From NCBI GenBank assembly GCA_905236895.1, contig CAJOQI010000052.1, positions 1 to 20,822 of the forward strand: a DNA stretch of 20,822 bases, in the 5' to 3' direction. Source of the DNA: an uncultured Peptostreptococcaceae bacterium (GTDB taxonomy: Bacteria > Bacillota > Clostridia > Peptostreptococcales > Anaerovoracaceae). A model generated the notes under the pieces. The model ran no database searches and was not told the origin of the DNA. It saw nothing but the letters and a program-made list of their open reading frames with translations. Positions 7,503-14,527 of this stretch are shown in pieces. Within the stretch, counting starts at the first letter, position 1; every line of letters starts with the position of its first letter. Made by a program: the position numbers and the translations under genes.

Positions 7503-8340
7503 TACATTCCTTTATGAGAATTTCACTGAAGAATTAAAAGGATATATATGGGATGTTCCCAACCCTAAAAAAGTTCTCTGCATAATCCACGGAATAGGAG
7601 AATATGCGGGACGATATGACAGACTGGCAGGATATATGAATGATGGGGGAATAGCTGTCCTCTCCATGGACCTTCCGGGCCATGGCCAGTCCTATGGACT
7701 TAGGGGACATACACTTAGGAAAGAGGCCTTTGATGCAATAGATTGCATGCTGGCCTATTCCCAAGAAAAATATCCCGGTATTCCAATCGTTCTCTACGGT
7801 CACAGCATGGGTGGAAACCTGGGACTGGATTATAGAGCAAGGGGAGAGAAAAATGACCTGCCTGAGAAATATGCCATTTCCGCTCCTTGGCTTAGACTCA
7901 CCAAGAAAATGCCAAAGCCGGCATATACTGCCCTCAGGGGAATTGCGGCTCTGGCTCCAACAAAGGCTATTTCCTCCGGATGCAAGGCGGAGGATTTGGG
8001 GAATCTGGAATATGTGGGAGAATACCATGGAGACAATCTGGTTCACGCATATATCACCCTTGGGACCGCAATGGAATGCTTTGATATCGGAGAAGCCATA
8101 GCCCTTGGAAAAAACGAGAACAATGGAAGAGCCGCTGATAAGCCACTGCTATTGATGCACGGATCCGAGGACAAAATCTGTGATGTAAGGGGCTCCCGCA
8201 TGGTTGCCGCAAGGCTTGAAGGTGATCCCAATTTCAGATATGTGGAGTGGCCAGGATACTATCACGAAATCCATAACGGCGGTCCCAATGCCACGGGAGA
8301 AGAACCAATCCTTACTTTAAGAGATTTTGTTCTGGAGTAA
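7495..8340 (+). CDS. Alpha/beta hydrolase, monoacylglycerol-lipase-like (serine aminopeptidase S33 family)
   Basis: A 281-residue alpha/beta hydrolase of the Hydrolase_4 group. The oxyanion-hole region is IIHGIGEYAGRYDRLA, the nucleophile elbow is YGHSMGGNLG (Ser104), the acid is Asp226 in LLLMHGSEDKICD, and the base is His257 in GYYHEIHN; this pattern is typical of monoacylglycerol lipases and lysophospholipases. No signal peptide or membrane segment is seen, so it is probably cytosolic, and the substrate is unknown. ATG 7495 is chosen because GGAAGG (7481-7486) is ideally spaced; an upstream ATG at 7477 lacks this. It converges on rqcH. Confidence 0.88.
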   Translation: MYNTFLYENFTEELKGYIWDVPNPKKVLCIIHGIGEYAGRYDRLAGYMNDGGIAVLSMDLPGHGQSYGLRGHTLRKEAFDAIDCMLAYSQEKYPGIPIVLYGHSMGGNLGLDYRARGEKNDLPEKYAISAPWLRLTKKMPKPAYTALRGIAALAPTKAISSGCKAEDLGNLEYVGEYHGDNLVHAYITLGTAMECFDIGEAIALGKNENNGRAADKPLLLMHGSEDKICDVRGSRMVAARLEGDPNFRYVEWPGYYHEIHNGGPNATGEEPILTLRDFVLE

Positions 8341-8380
8341 TTGGGGCGGAAATATTTGCCGAATATATTGAATAATGCAG

Positions 8381-8410
8381 AAGAAAAAAGCTGCCCTTTA
8401 GGGCAGCTTT
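8381..8410 (-). terminator. Bidirectional hairpin terminator shared by rqcH and the hydrolase
   Basis: A perfect 10-bp stem, AAAGCTGCCC (8387-8396) with GGGCAGCTTT (8401-8410), and a four-base loop TTTA. Read on the minus strand it is followed by a T-rich run (six Ts), a good intrinsic terminator for rqcH. Read on the plus strand the T tract is weaker (TTTGGTGTT). The rqcH stop codon TAA (8400-8398) is formed by the loop itself, so the 5' arm encodes the last residues of RqcH. Confidence 0.9.
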
Positions 8411-10080
8411 GGTGTTATATATACGGTTTTGTTATTTGTGAAGATTACCATGCCCGGCTTCGCTCCCGCAGGTTTTTTTACATAGCGGACCTTCACATAA
8501 TCCACGGGAACCTGGGCGGAATTTCTTGCCTTGCTGTAATATGCTGCGATTTCTGCTGCGAAATAAATATCTTCTGGCTCCGGCTCTTTGCCCTTAAGTT
8601 CCATGATTACATGGGAACCGTGAATGTCCTTGGTATGGAGCCATAGATCCGTCTTCTCCGCCATCCTTAGGGTAAGCTCGTCGTTTTCTTTATTGTTTCT
8701 ACCAACCAGAACTCTGAATCCGGAAGGAGAGGTAAAGACGTGAGGGGAGGCCTTAAACTTCTTATTCTTTCCTCCGGCCTGGGATTTCTTGGAGGAACCC
8801 TTCTTGATATATCCGTTTTCCCTTAGTTCCTCTCTTATGGCCTCCAGGTCTTCGGGCTTTTCTATCTGCTCAAGGTGGGCCAAAGAGGATTCCAAATAAT
8901 CGATATCTTCTTGGGTTTCCTGAAGCTGAAGCTGCTTTTCCTTTACGGCGGTCTTGGCCTTTCCGTAGCGCTTATAATAGTTCTGAGCATTCTTGGAAAG
9001 GGAGAAACGGGGATCCAGAGGTATGCTTATTTTCTTACCGTCGTAATAATTGTCCAATGTTATGGATTCAGGTGTATCGGGACTTAAGTGAAGATTTGCC
9101 GTCAATAACTCGCCGTAAAGCCTTAAGTGCTCCGAGTCCTGAGCTTCCAATAGATCCTCGAACAGCCTTTGTTTTTTTAGGAGGGCCTTTTCCAAGAGAT
9201 CCTTAAGATGCTTTGTTAAGTCTCCCGCACTCTGATTAAGCCTTCCCATCTTGGCCTTTCCGGCGAAGAAGTCATCTATGCAGGAAGATAGGGAGGGATA
9301 ATCTTTACGGATGCAACCATCCTGGTATTCCGAAAGATCCCCAATGTGATAGTCAACAAAGCTTTGATCCTCATCGTTAATATAGGCATGGGCGGAATAA
9401 TCTCCCGACTCTGCGGCCTTGGACATGGATGTGAGATAGGAGTAGGGATTTGGATTGACCGCCAGCTCCGCGGCCAGCTGTGGTGATATGCCTCCCACCT
9501 TGCTGAGAATGACTTTCCCATCCTTGGGTAGGGAATTAAGCTCCTCCTCGCTCCAATCATCAAAGCCTCTTTTCTCCTGGGCAGGAGGATATGAATATCT
9601 CATGCCGGGAAGAACCTGGCGGACCCTGCTGGTATCAAGGGATATATGCTTGATGCTGTCCAGAATATTTCCCGACTCCGCATCTACCAGAATTATATTG
9701 CTGTGCTTACCCATGATTTCGAAGATAAGCTTTTTATTCATGGTGAAACCCAGTTCGCTAACTGTTTCGAATGATATTTCAATTATTCTTTCGTAGCCGT
9801 GCTGGGTGATATCCTGAATTCTTCCGCCTCCAAGGTGTTTTCTTAATAGCATGCAGAAATTGGAGGGGGTAGGAGGGTTATAGGGATTGTCCTCTATCAG
9901 ATGGACCCTTGGAGCATTTCCGGAAACGTCGGCAAAGAGACGATAATTACCTGTTCTGCTGTGAACCCCAACAACCAGCTCCTCTCTAAGGGGCTGGTAA
10001 ATCTTATCTATCTTGCCCTGGAGAAGCTTTTCCCTAAGCTCACTTACCATGGCTTTTGTAATTATTCCGTCATATGCCAT
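8398..10080 (-). CDS. rqcH: Ribosome quality control protein RqcH (Rqc2/NFACT family, formerly fibronectin-binding protein A)
   Basis: RqcH binds obstructed 50S-peptidyl-tRNA complexes and recruits tRNA-Ala to add C-terminal alanine tails that mark stalled peptides for degradation. The 560-residue length matches the family. Visible domains are NFACT-N (MAYDGIITKAMVSELREKL at the start), HhH region, a long central coiled coil (lysine/glutamate/leucine rich, about residues 270-420), and a C-terminal NFACT-R domain (VFTSPSGFRVLVGRNNKEND and TDLWLHTKDIHGSHVIM). The DR motif used by B. subtilis RqcH (D97-R98) appears as E97-R98 here (QHGYERII). The start at 10080 follows a GAGGTGGAG ribosome-binding site; the open frame extends much further upstream, but that extension has no family similarity and would run into yicC. 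Confidence 0.96.
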   Translation of the reverse strand: MAYDGIITKAMVSELREKLLQGKIDKIYQPLREELVVGVHSRTGNYRLFADVSGNAPRVHLIEDNPYNPPTPSNFCMLLRKHLGGGRIQDITQHGYERIIEISFETVSELGFTMNKKLIFEIMGKHSNIILVDAESGNILDSIKHISLDTSRVRQVLPGMRYSYPPAQEKRGFDDWSEEELNSLPKDGKVILSKVGGISPQLAAELAVNPNPYSYLTSMSKAAESGDYSAHAYINDEDQSFVDYHIGDLSEYQDGCIRKDYPSLSSCIDDFFAGKAKMGRLNQSAGDLTKHLKDLLEKALLKKQRLFEDLLEAQDSEHLRLYGELLTANLHLSPDTPESITLDNYYDGKKISIPLDPRFSLSKNAQNYYKRYGKAKTAVKEKQLQLQETQEDIDYLESSLAHLEQIEKPEDLEAIREELRENGYIKKGSSKKSQAGGKNKKFKASPHVFTSPSGFRVLVGRNNKENDELTLRMAEKTDLWLHTKDIHGSHVIMELKGKEPEPEDIYFAAEIAAYYSKARNSAQVPVDYVKVRYVKKPAGAKPGMVIFTNNKTVYITPKLP

Positions 10081-10102
10081 ATGCTCCACCTCGTATGAAT
10101 TG

Positions 10103-10131
10103 ATTGTATTTACATGGGGGCTCAATGTCAA
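10103..10131 (-). promoter_or_regulatory. Sigma-A-type promoter for rqcH
   Basis: On the minus strand TTGACA (10131-10126) is followed after exactly 17 nt by TACAAT (10108-10103). This is near consensus and lies 22 nt from the rqcH start codon, so the leader would be very short (roughly 15 nt including the SD). Confidence 0.8.
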
Positions 10132-10135
10132 ATAA

Positions 10136-10167
10136 TTGACCCTTTCAAAGGGTAAAAATGATATAAT
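10136..10167 (+). promoter_or_regulatory. Extended -10 promoter for yicC
   Basis: A perfect extended -10, TG-A-TATAAT (10159-10167). A TTGACC is present at 10136 but sits 20 nt upstream, too far for an ideal -35, so the promoter probably relies on the extended -10. The predicted start near 10174 gives a leader of about 48 nt. Confidence 0.65.
10139..10153. promoter_or_regulatory. Perfect palindrome ACCCTTTCAAAGGGT in the rqcH-yicC divergent promoter
   Basis: Seven-base arms around one central base, flanked by a further imperfect TT/AA, lying between the yicC -35 and -10 positions and just upstream of the rqcH -35. The position suits an operator affecting one or both divergent promoters. The cognate regulator is unknown. 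Confidence 0.5.
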
Positions 10168-10186
10168 ATACAAGCGTGGGCTTAGG

Positions 10187-10214
10187 CCCTTTAGTTTCAT
10201 AAAAACCCAAAGGG
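10187..10214 (+). promoter_or_regulatory. Leader hairpin overlapping the yicC ribosome-binding site
   Basis: CCCTTT (10187-10192) can pair with AAAGGG (10209-10214), with an inner GTTT/AAAC pair (10194-10197 with 10203-10206). The 3' arm merges with the AGGGAGG SD of yicC (10211-10217), so folding would partly occlude the SD. The stem is short; the effect is inferred. Confidence 0.4.
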
Positions 10215-10221
10215 AGGCATT

Positions 10222-11112
10222 ATGATAAAGAGTATGACGGGCTTCGGAAGAGCCGAGGCAATGGATGAAAAGAGAACCATAATCTGTGAGATTCGTTCCG
10301 TAAACCACAGATACTGCGATATTAGCGTTAAGATGCCCAGGCGCTATTCTTTTGCTGAAGAGAAGGTTAAGCAAGCCATCAAGGAGAGGATAAACCGAGG
10401 CAAATTGGATGTGTCCATTGTTGTGGATAATCTTAAAGAGGGAGATACATCCATCAGACTTAATACGGATATGGCAAAAAAATATTTGGAGAATCTAAAG
10501 GAACTTCAGATGGAGGTTCCCATTGACGGAGATTCATCCATCTCTCTTGAATATCTGGCGTCTCTTCCCGATGTGCTTAAGATAATTCCCGACGTGGAGG
10601 ATGAAGAAGAAATTACCAAGGCCATTCTGGCGGTAGTCAGAGAGGCTACGGTAAAGCTGGAAGAGATGAGAACCTTGGAAGGAAAGAAACTGGAAGAGGA
10701 TTTAATCGGAAGGGGAAAGACCATTCAAGGCTTTGTTGGTGAAATAGAAAAGGCTGCGGAGAGAGTTCCCAAGGCCTATAGCGAAAAGCTAAGAGCCAGA
10801 ATAAAGGAATTGATAGGGGATGCTGCGGAGATCCCCGAGGATAGGATTATCCTGGAATCGGCAATCTTTGCTGATAAATGCAGCATTGCAGAGGAACTGA
10901 CCAGGCTTAAGAGCCATATGGACCATATGGAAACCATAATCGCCGAGGAGGGAGAACCTCAGGGAAAGAGACTGGATTTTCTGGTACAGGAAATGAATAG
11001 GGAGGCCAATACCATAGGCTCCAAGGCCAACGATTTTGAGGTAACGGAACTTATGCTTAAGGTTAAGGCGGAGGTTGAAAAAATAAGGGAGCAGGTCCAG
11101 AACGTGGAGTAA
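10222..11112 (+). CDS. yicC: YicC family endoribonuclease (YloC homolog)
   Basis: A 296-residue member of the YicC/YloC family, with the hallmark N-terminus MIKSMTGFGRAEA, the VNHRYCDISVKMPRRY and INRGKLDVSI segments of the N-terminal domain, and the C-terminal DUF1732 region (GEPQGKRLDFLVQEMNREAN then TIGSKANDFEV). E. coli YicC has been reported as an endoribonuclease affecting small-RNA stability; the activity of Firmicutes homologs is less clear. It starts at a good AGGGAGG SD. In B. subtilis the homolog lies near rqcH and upstream of remA-gmk-rpoZ; here remA is absent and two secreted-protein genes occupy the gap. Confidence 0.95.
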   Translation: MIKSMTGFGRAEAMDEKRTIICEIRSVNHRYCDISVKMPRRYSFAEEKVKQAIKERINRGKLDVSIVVDNLKEGDTSIRLNTDMAKKYLENLKELQMEVPIDGDSSISLEYLASLPDVLKIIPDVEDEEEITKAILAVVREATVKLEEMRTLEGKKLEEDLIGRGKTIQGFVGEIEKAAERVPKAYSEKLRARIKELIGDAAEIPEDRIILESAIFADKCSIAEELTRLKSHMDHMETIIAEEGEPQGKRLDFLVQEMNREANTIGSKANDFEVTELMLKVKAEVEKIREQVQNVE

Positions 11113-11174
11113 TCCGTCGGTATAATTATGCAGAAAATTAAGATTTATTAAGGTTTTTTTAGAATCTTGGGGTT

Positions 11175-11180
11175 TATAAT
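11175..11180 (+). promoter_or_regulatory. Possible -10 element upstream of the DUF348/G5 lipoprotein
   Basis: The 100-bp gap between yicC and the lipoprotein gene is AT rich. It contains a consensus TATAAT at 11175-11180 that would start transcription near 11187, leaving room for the AAGGAG SD at 11201-11206. No convincing -35 is present (only a T run), so this is weak evidence. No clear terminator for yicC is seen in the gap. Confidence 0.35.
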
Positions 11181-11212
11181 TACTAGTGTATATAAATTAA
11201 AAGGAGCGTATT

Positions 11213-12163
11213 ATGGAAAGATTTAAGGGAATTATTGCCATTATTCTGATTTCCCTCTTGGCATTGGGATTGGCAGCATGTGGAACCGAGGCGACTATCA
11301 GTATTGATGACGATGGAATGGTAACGGAACTTGATACCAAGCTGCCTCGCACAGTAGAAAAGATCCTTGCCGACGGGGGAATAACCTTGGGAGAAGGTGA
11401 TGTTGTAACACCATCTCTGGACACCAAGCTTTCTGAAGCTCAGGAGATTGTGGTTGAGAGAAAGCATACTGTAAACCTGGCTTTGGGAGATGGTAGCACC
11501 AAAGAAGCCGGCATAGTCGGAGGTACGGTTGGGGACCTTCTAAAGCAGGAGGGAATCAATCTGACCGATAAGCAGATGACCAGCGTTCCCCTTGATGAGC
11601 CCATCAAAGAGGGAATGGAAATTAAAATAGTCGATATGCTTTCCCTGTCGATTATCTGCGACGGAAAGACAGTTGAGAAAAACGTAAGCTCTCTAACGGT
11701 TGGGGATGCTCTTAAGGAATGCGGAGTTACACTTGGAAACGACGATAGAGTTAATCCGGATATTAAAACCGCCCTTAAGGAAGGAATGGAAGTAACCGTT
11801 GAGAGAGTTAAGATTGAGGAAGTAAAAGAGAAGGAAGCCATAGACTATGAAGTGGCTTATGAATATACGGATTCTCTTAATTTGGGTTATGAATCAGTCA
11901 GCGTAGAGGGAGAGAACGGAGAAAGAGAAGTAACCTATAAGATTACCTATGTTGACGGAGAAGAGGAAAGCAGAGAAGTGGTTTCTGAATCTGTCATAAA
12001 AGAGCCTGTAACCGCTGTGGTCCTGGTAGGTACATATGAGGAACCGGTTTATACCGGACCCTATGAGCTCTATAGAGAAAACTTCCCCGATTGCGACGGA
12101 TCGGGACACGGATACTACGAAGTTCATTATTCCGACGGAAGTGTTGCATATATAGATTATTGA
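11213..12163 (+). CDS. DUF348/G5-domain lipoprotein (YabE-like), no catalytic domain
   Basis: A 316-residue predicted lipoprotein. A signal helix (about residues 6-22) leads to the lipobox LAAC with Cys23. It is followed by three DUF348 ubiquitin-like repeats (each with a T/SVGDxLKExGxxL core, for example LTVGDALKECGVTL and GTVGDLLKQEGINL) and a G5-like domain (about residues 205-275, GEREVTYKITYVDGEEESRE). YabE/Rpf-type relatives usually end in a 3D or transglycosylase domain that cleaves peptidoglycan. Here the protein instead stops after a short tail (DCDGSGHGYYEVHYSDGS), so it is probably a wall-associated binding or regulatory protein and not an enzyme. SD AAGGAG, 6-nt spacing. Confidence 0.85.
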   Translation: MERFKGIIAIILISLLALGLAACGTEATISIDDDGMVTELDTKLPRTVEKILADGGITLGEGDVVTPSLDTKLSEAQEIVVERKHTVNLALGDGSTKEAGIVGGTVGDLLKQEGINLTDKQMTSVPLDEPIKEGMEIKIVDMLSLSIICDGKTVEKNVSSLTVGDALKECGVTLGNDDRVNPDIKTALKEGMEVTVERVKIEEVKEKEAIDYEVAYEYTDSLNLGYESVSVEGENGEREVTYKITYVDGEEESREVVSESVIKEPVTAVVLVGTYEEPVYTGPYELYRENFPDCDGSGHGYYEVHYSDGSVAYIDY

Positions 12164-12193
12164 TATATCCGATTAATATAGAAAGGACTGCCC

Positions 12194-13540
12194 ATGACCT
12201 TTTTTAAGAAACACCTTACAGCTCTAACAAGCTTAATCCTGGTTGTATTGCTGATGCTTGGATCCACCTCCATGGTTTTGGCTGAAACGGGAAGCGGGAA
12301 TGCCGATAATGAGGCCGAAAGTTCCGAGCAGGTTAAGGAAAAAAGAGGCACAGGTATCTATAAGGATGCCGACGGGAAATGGAGATACTATAAAAAAGGT
12401 GTTTTCAATTCCAAATTCACCGGCCTTGCAAAAACCGCATCTGATGGACAATGGTTCTATGTGGAGAATGGAATAATCAATTTCTCCTATAGAGGATTGG
12501 CTTGCAATCCCAATAACGGATGTTGGTTCTTTGTTAAAAAAGGCAAGCTGGACTGGTCTGCAACGGGTTTCTATCATAACGAAGAGGACGGAAAATATTA
12601 CTATATTAGAAACGGCAGATTCCTATCCAATTATACCGGCCTGGTAAAGAACCCGAAAAACGGTAAATGGTTCTATGTAAAAGACGGAATAGTTGACTGG
12701 GAGTATTCCGGCCTTGCCAAGAGCATAACCAATAAACAGTGGTACCATGTTACCAAGGGATATTTTGACAAAGAGTATACAGGATTATCCTTAAGTCCCA
12801 TCAATAACAGATACTATCATGTTAAAAAGGGAAGCCTGGATACAAGCTTTACCGGAATATCCGAGGTTAAAGAAACGGGCGACCTGTATTATGTAAGAGA
12901 AGGTCTTGCCAAGAAGAACGAGAATATGCTTAGGAAGGTAGACGGAAACTACTATTTCGCAGGGGAGAATGGAATCCTGGCAAGAAGCACTTTGTTTGAT
13001 TTCGAAGGTAAAACCTACGGTGCAACCGATAACGGAATCCTTGCAAAATCAGGTTGGAATAAGGTAGGGGACAGATATCAGTATTTCGTTAAATACAGTC
13101 CCAATTCCGCCAGTCTAAAGGCTGCCAAGATTTTGGACAGCATTGGCTGGACCTATGAAGCTGCCTATGCATATTGCAGAGATACTTCATATTATCGGCT
13201 CTACGGAGATCTGTCCGTTTATGGATCCGCATGGTGCGCGGAATATCTCTTTGATAATCGTAGGGGTAATTGCTATACCAAGAGCGGAGCCTTCTATTAT
13301 CTGGCAAAGGTAATAGGATATGAAGGCCTCAAGCATATGGCAGGCAGCGTAGAATGGGGCAATCGTCACGGATGGTGCGAGGTTGTGGAGAACGGAAGAA
13401 CATATATCTACGATCCCACTGCGGACGATATGTCTCACAGATTCCAGAGACCGAGCACAGCCGGTTGGTCAAATTATAAGGCGCCAATCGGAAGCTCACA
13501 AACATATAGGATAGACTGGAAGAGCGTTGTTCCGTCATAA
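12194..13540 (+). CDS. Secreted wall-repeat protein with C-terminal transglutaminase-like domain
   Basis: A 448-residue exported protein. The signal peptide ends at VLA, with predicted cleavage after Ala30. Residues 54-244 are eight tandem units with an almost perfect 24-residue period, each beginning near Gly-Leu and containing a W/Y-F/Y-V-x-x-G core (for example GKWFYVKDGIVDWEYSG); these resemble clostridial cell-wall-binding repeats. The C-terminal region is transglutaminase-like: Cys360 in RRGNCYTKSGAFYYLAKVIG, His392 in NRHGWCEVV and Asp407 in YIYDPTADD form the expected triad. A protease or crosslinking activity on wall peptides is an inference. It is preceded by the G5 lipoprotein (30-nt gap) and followed by a terminator. 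Confidence 0.88.
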   Translation: MTFFKKHLTALTSLILVVLLMLGSTSMVLAETGSGNADNEAESSEQVKEKRGTGIYKDADGKWRYYKKGVFNSKFTGLAKTASDGQWFYVENGIINFSYRGLACNPNNGCWFFVKKGKLDWSATGFYHNEEDGKYYYIRNGRFLSNYTGLVKNPKNGKWFYVKDGIVDWEYSGLAKSITNKQWYHVTKGYFDKEYTGLSLSPINNRYYHVKKGSLDTSFTGISEVKETGDLYYVREGLAKKNENMLRKVDGNYYFAGENGILARSTLFDFEGKTYGATDNGILAKSGWNKVGDRYQYFVKYSPNSASLKAAKILDSIGWTYEAAYAYCRDTSYYRLYGDLSVYGSAWCAEYLFDNRRGNCYTKSGAFYYLAKVIGYEGLKHMAGSVEWGNRHGWCEVVENGRTYIYDPTADDMSHRFQRPSTAGWSNYKAPIGSSQTYRIDWKSVVPS

Positions 13541-13552
13541 ATCACAATGACC

Positions 13553-13581
13553 TTGAAAAGAGTATAGCTACATGCTATACT
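13553..13581 (+). promoter_or_regulatory. Sigma-A-type promoter for gmk-rpoZ, overlapping the terminator hairpin
   Basis: TTGAAA (13553-13558), 17-nt spacer, TATACT (13576-13581). The predicted start near 13588 falls just after the hairpin's 3' arm, giving a leader of about 37 nt to gmk. The -10 lies inside the 3' arm of the terminator stem. Confidence 0.65.
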
Positions 13582-13589
13582 CTTTATTT
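13557..13589 (+). terminator. Hairpin terminator after the wall-repeat gene
   Basis: A perfect 12-bp stem, AAAGAGTATAGC (13557-13568) with GCTATACTCTTT (13574-13585), loop TACAT, followed by ATTTA. The T tract is partly inside the stem, so strength is moderate. The same bases also form a promoter (see the gmk promoter). Confidence 0.75.
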
Positions 13590-13624
13590 ACAGGCGTAAA
13601 ATAATAGATTTACGGAGAAAAAGA

Positions 13625-14254
13625 ATGAATCACGATTGCAAACACCCTGGAGAATTGTTTATCATTTCCGGACCATCGGGAGCCGGCAAAGGGACCATCT
13701 GCAAGGAACTCCTAGAGGATGCGGAGAATATGGTGTTATCCATATCAGCAACCACCAGAGAGCCTCGTGAAGGAGAGGTCCACGGTGAACATTATTTTTT
13801 CATAGACAAGGAAACCTTCTTAACCAGAATTGAGGAGGGAGGATTCCTGGAATATGCCGAAGTATATGAAAACTATTACGGCACACCCAAGGACAATGTA
13901 ATCCAAAAACTTCAAGAAGGTATAGATGTGGTTCTGGAAATAGATATCCAGGGAGCCATGAAGGTAAAGGAAAACTATCCGGAAGGAATATTTATCTTTA
14001 TTCTTCCACCTTCCCTGAAGGAGCTTAGAAGACGTCTCATCAACAGAGGAAGGGACTCCATGGAAGAAATAGAGAAGAGGCTTTCCAAGACAATGGATGA
14101 GATTCGTCAGATTCATTCTTATGATTACTTTGTTGTAAACGACGATCTGGAAGTAGCTGTTTCAGAGGTAGAATCCATTGTAACCGCGGAACACGACAGA
14201 GTTGTGGACCACGGGGCCGAGCTTGTGAAAATGTTTGAAGAGGAGGCGAAATAA
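13625..14254 (+). CDS. gmk: Guanylate kinase
   Basis: Gmk phosphorylates GMP to GDP with ATP and is essential for guanine nucleotide supply. The P-loop is GPSGAGKGT (residues 16-24). The GMP-binding region follows with SISATTREPREGEVHGEHYF and GGFLEYAEVYENYYGTPK, then VVLEIDIQGAMKVKENYP and the lid segment RLINRGRDSMEEIEKRL. The length (209 aa) is normal, with a slightly longer polar N-terminus. SD GGAG at 13614-13617. It abuts rpoZ directly, as in many Firmicutes, and is probably co-transcribed with it. Confidence 0.98.
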   Translation: MNHDCKHPGELFIISGPSGAGKGTICKELLEDAENMVLSISATTREPREGEVHGEHYFFIDKETFLTRIEEGGFLEYAEVYENYYGTPKDNVIQKLQEGIDVVLEIDIQGAMKVKENYPEGIFIFILPPSLKELRRRLINRGRDSMEEIEKRLSKTMDEIRQIHSYDYFVVNDDLEVAVSEVESIVTAEHDRVVDHGAELVKMFEEEAK

Positions 14255-14449
14255 ATGCTTTATCCATCCATAAACGAAATCAGAGAAAAAGTAGACAGTA
14301 AATATACCCTGGTTGTTCTTGCAGCAAAGAGAGCAAGGGATATCGTGGACGAATATCCGGTACTCACTCAGTCCTGTGACAACGAGAAGCCGGTTTCGGA
14401 AGCTGCATTTGAGATTAACGAAGACCTGATTTCATATAAGAGAAAATAG
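14255..14449 (+). CDS. rpoZ: DNA-directed RNA polymerase omega subunit
   Basis: A 64-residue omega subunit that assists RNA polymerase assembly by clamping the beta' C-terminus. Visible signatures are a MLYPSINEI start, the YTLVVLAAKRARDI helix (the RARD core motif), and KPVSEAAFEINEDLI near the end. The start codon directly follows the gmk stop, and the SD (GAGGAGG) lies inside the end of gmk, so translation is coupled. Length is typical of short Gram-positive omega proteins. Confidence 0.95.
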   Translation: MLYPSINEIREKVDSKYTLVVLAAKRARDIVDEYPVLTQSCDNEKPVSEAAFEINEDLISYKRK

Positions 14450-14458
14450 TAAAATCCC

Positions 14459-14487
14459 TTGCATTTACTTAATTATTAGCATATAAT
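14459..14487 (+). promoter_or_regulatory. Sigma-A-type promoter for rpsB-tsf
   Basis: TTGCAT (14459-14464), 17-nt spacer, perfect TATAAT (14482-14487). The predicted start near 14494 falls inside the 5' arm of the downstream terminator hairpin, so transcripts from here would lack the full stem while read-through from rpoZ would carry it. Confidence 0.8.
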
Positions 14488-14488
14488 T

Positions 14489-14526
14489 ATTGGCGGTCAC
14501 GCTTTGTGACCGCCAATTTATTTTAT
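14489..14526 (+). terminator. Hairpin terminator after rpoZ
   Basis: A perfect 12-bp stem ATTGGCGGTCAC (14489-14500) with GTGACCGCCAAT (14506-14517), loop GCTTT, followed by TTATTTTAT. A strong intrinsic terminator for gmk-rpoZ read-through. Confidence 0.9.
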
Positions 14527-14527
14527 C

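Noticed and set aside
10081..10374. N-terminal extension of the rqcH frame up to 10374 on the minus strand
   Set aside because: It overlaps yicC, has no similarity to the NFACT family, and the start at 10080 has a proper SD, a near-consensus promoter and the canonical MAYDGI beginning.
11140..11168. AAGATT/AATCTT inverted repeat with an internal T run after yicC
   Set aside because: Only a 6-bp AT-rich stem around a 17-nt loop with the T run inside the loop, not following the stem; not a credible terminator.
11189..11196. TATATAAA as a -10 for the G5 lipoprotein
   Set aside because: Predicted transcription start would fall on the SD, leaving no room for ribosome binding.
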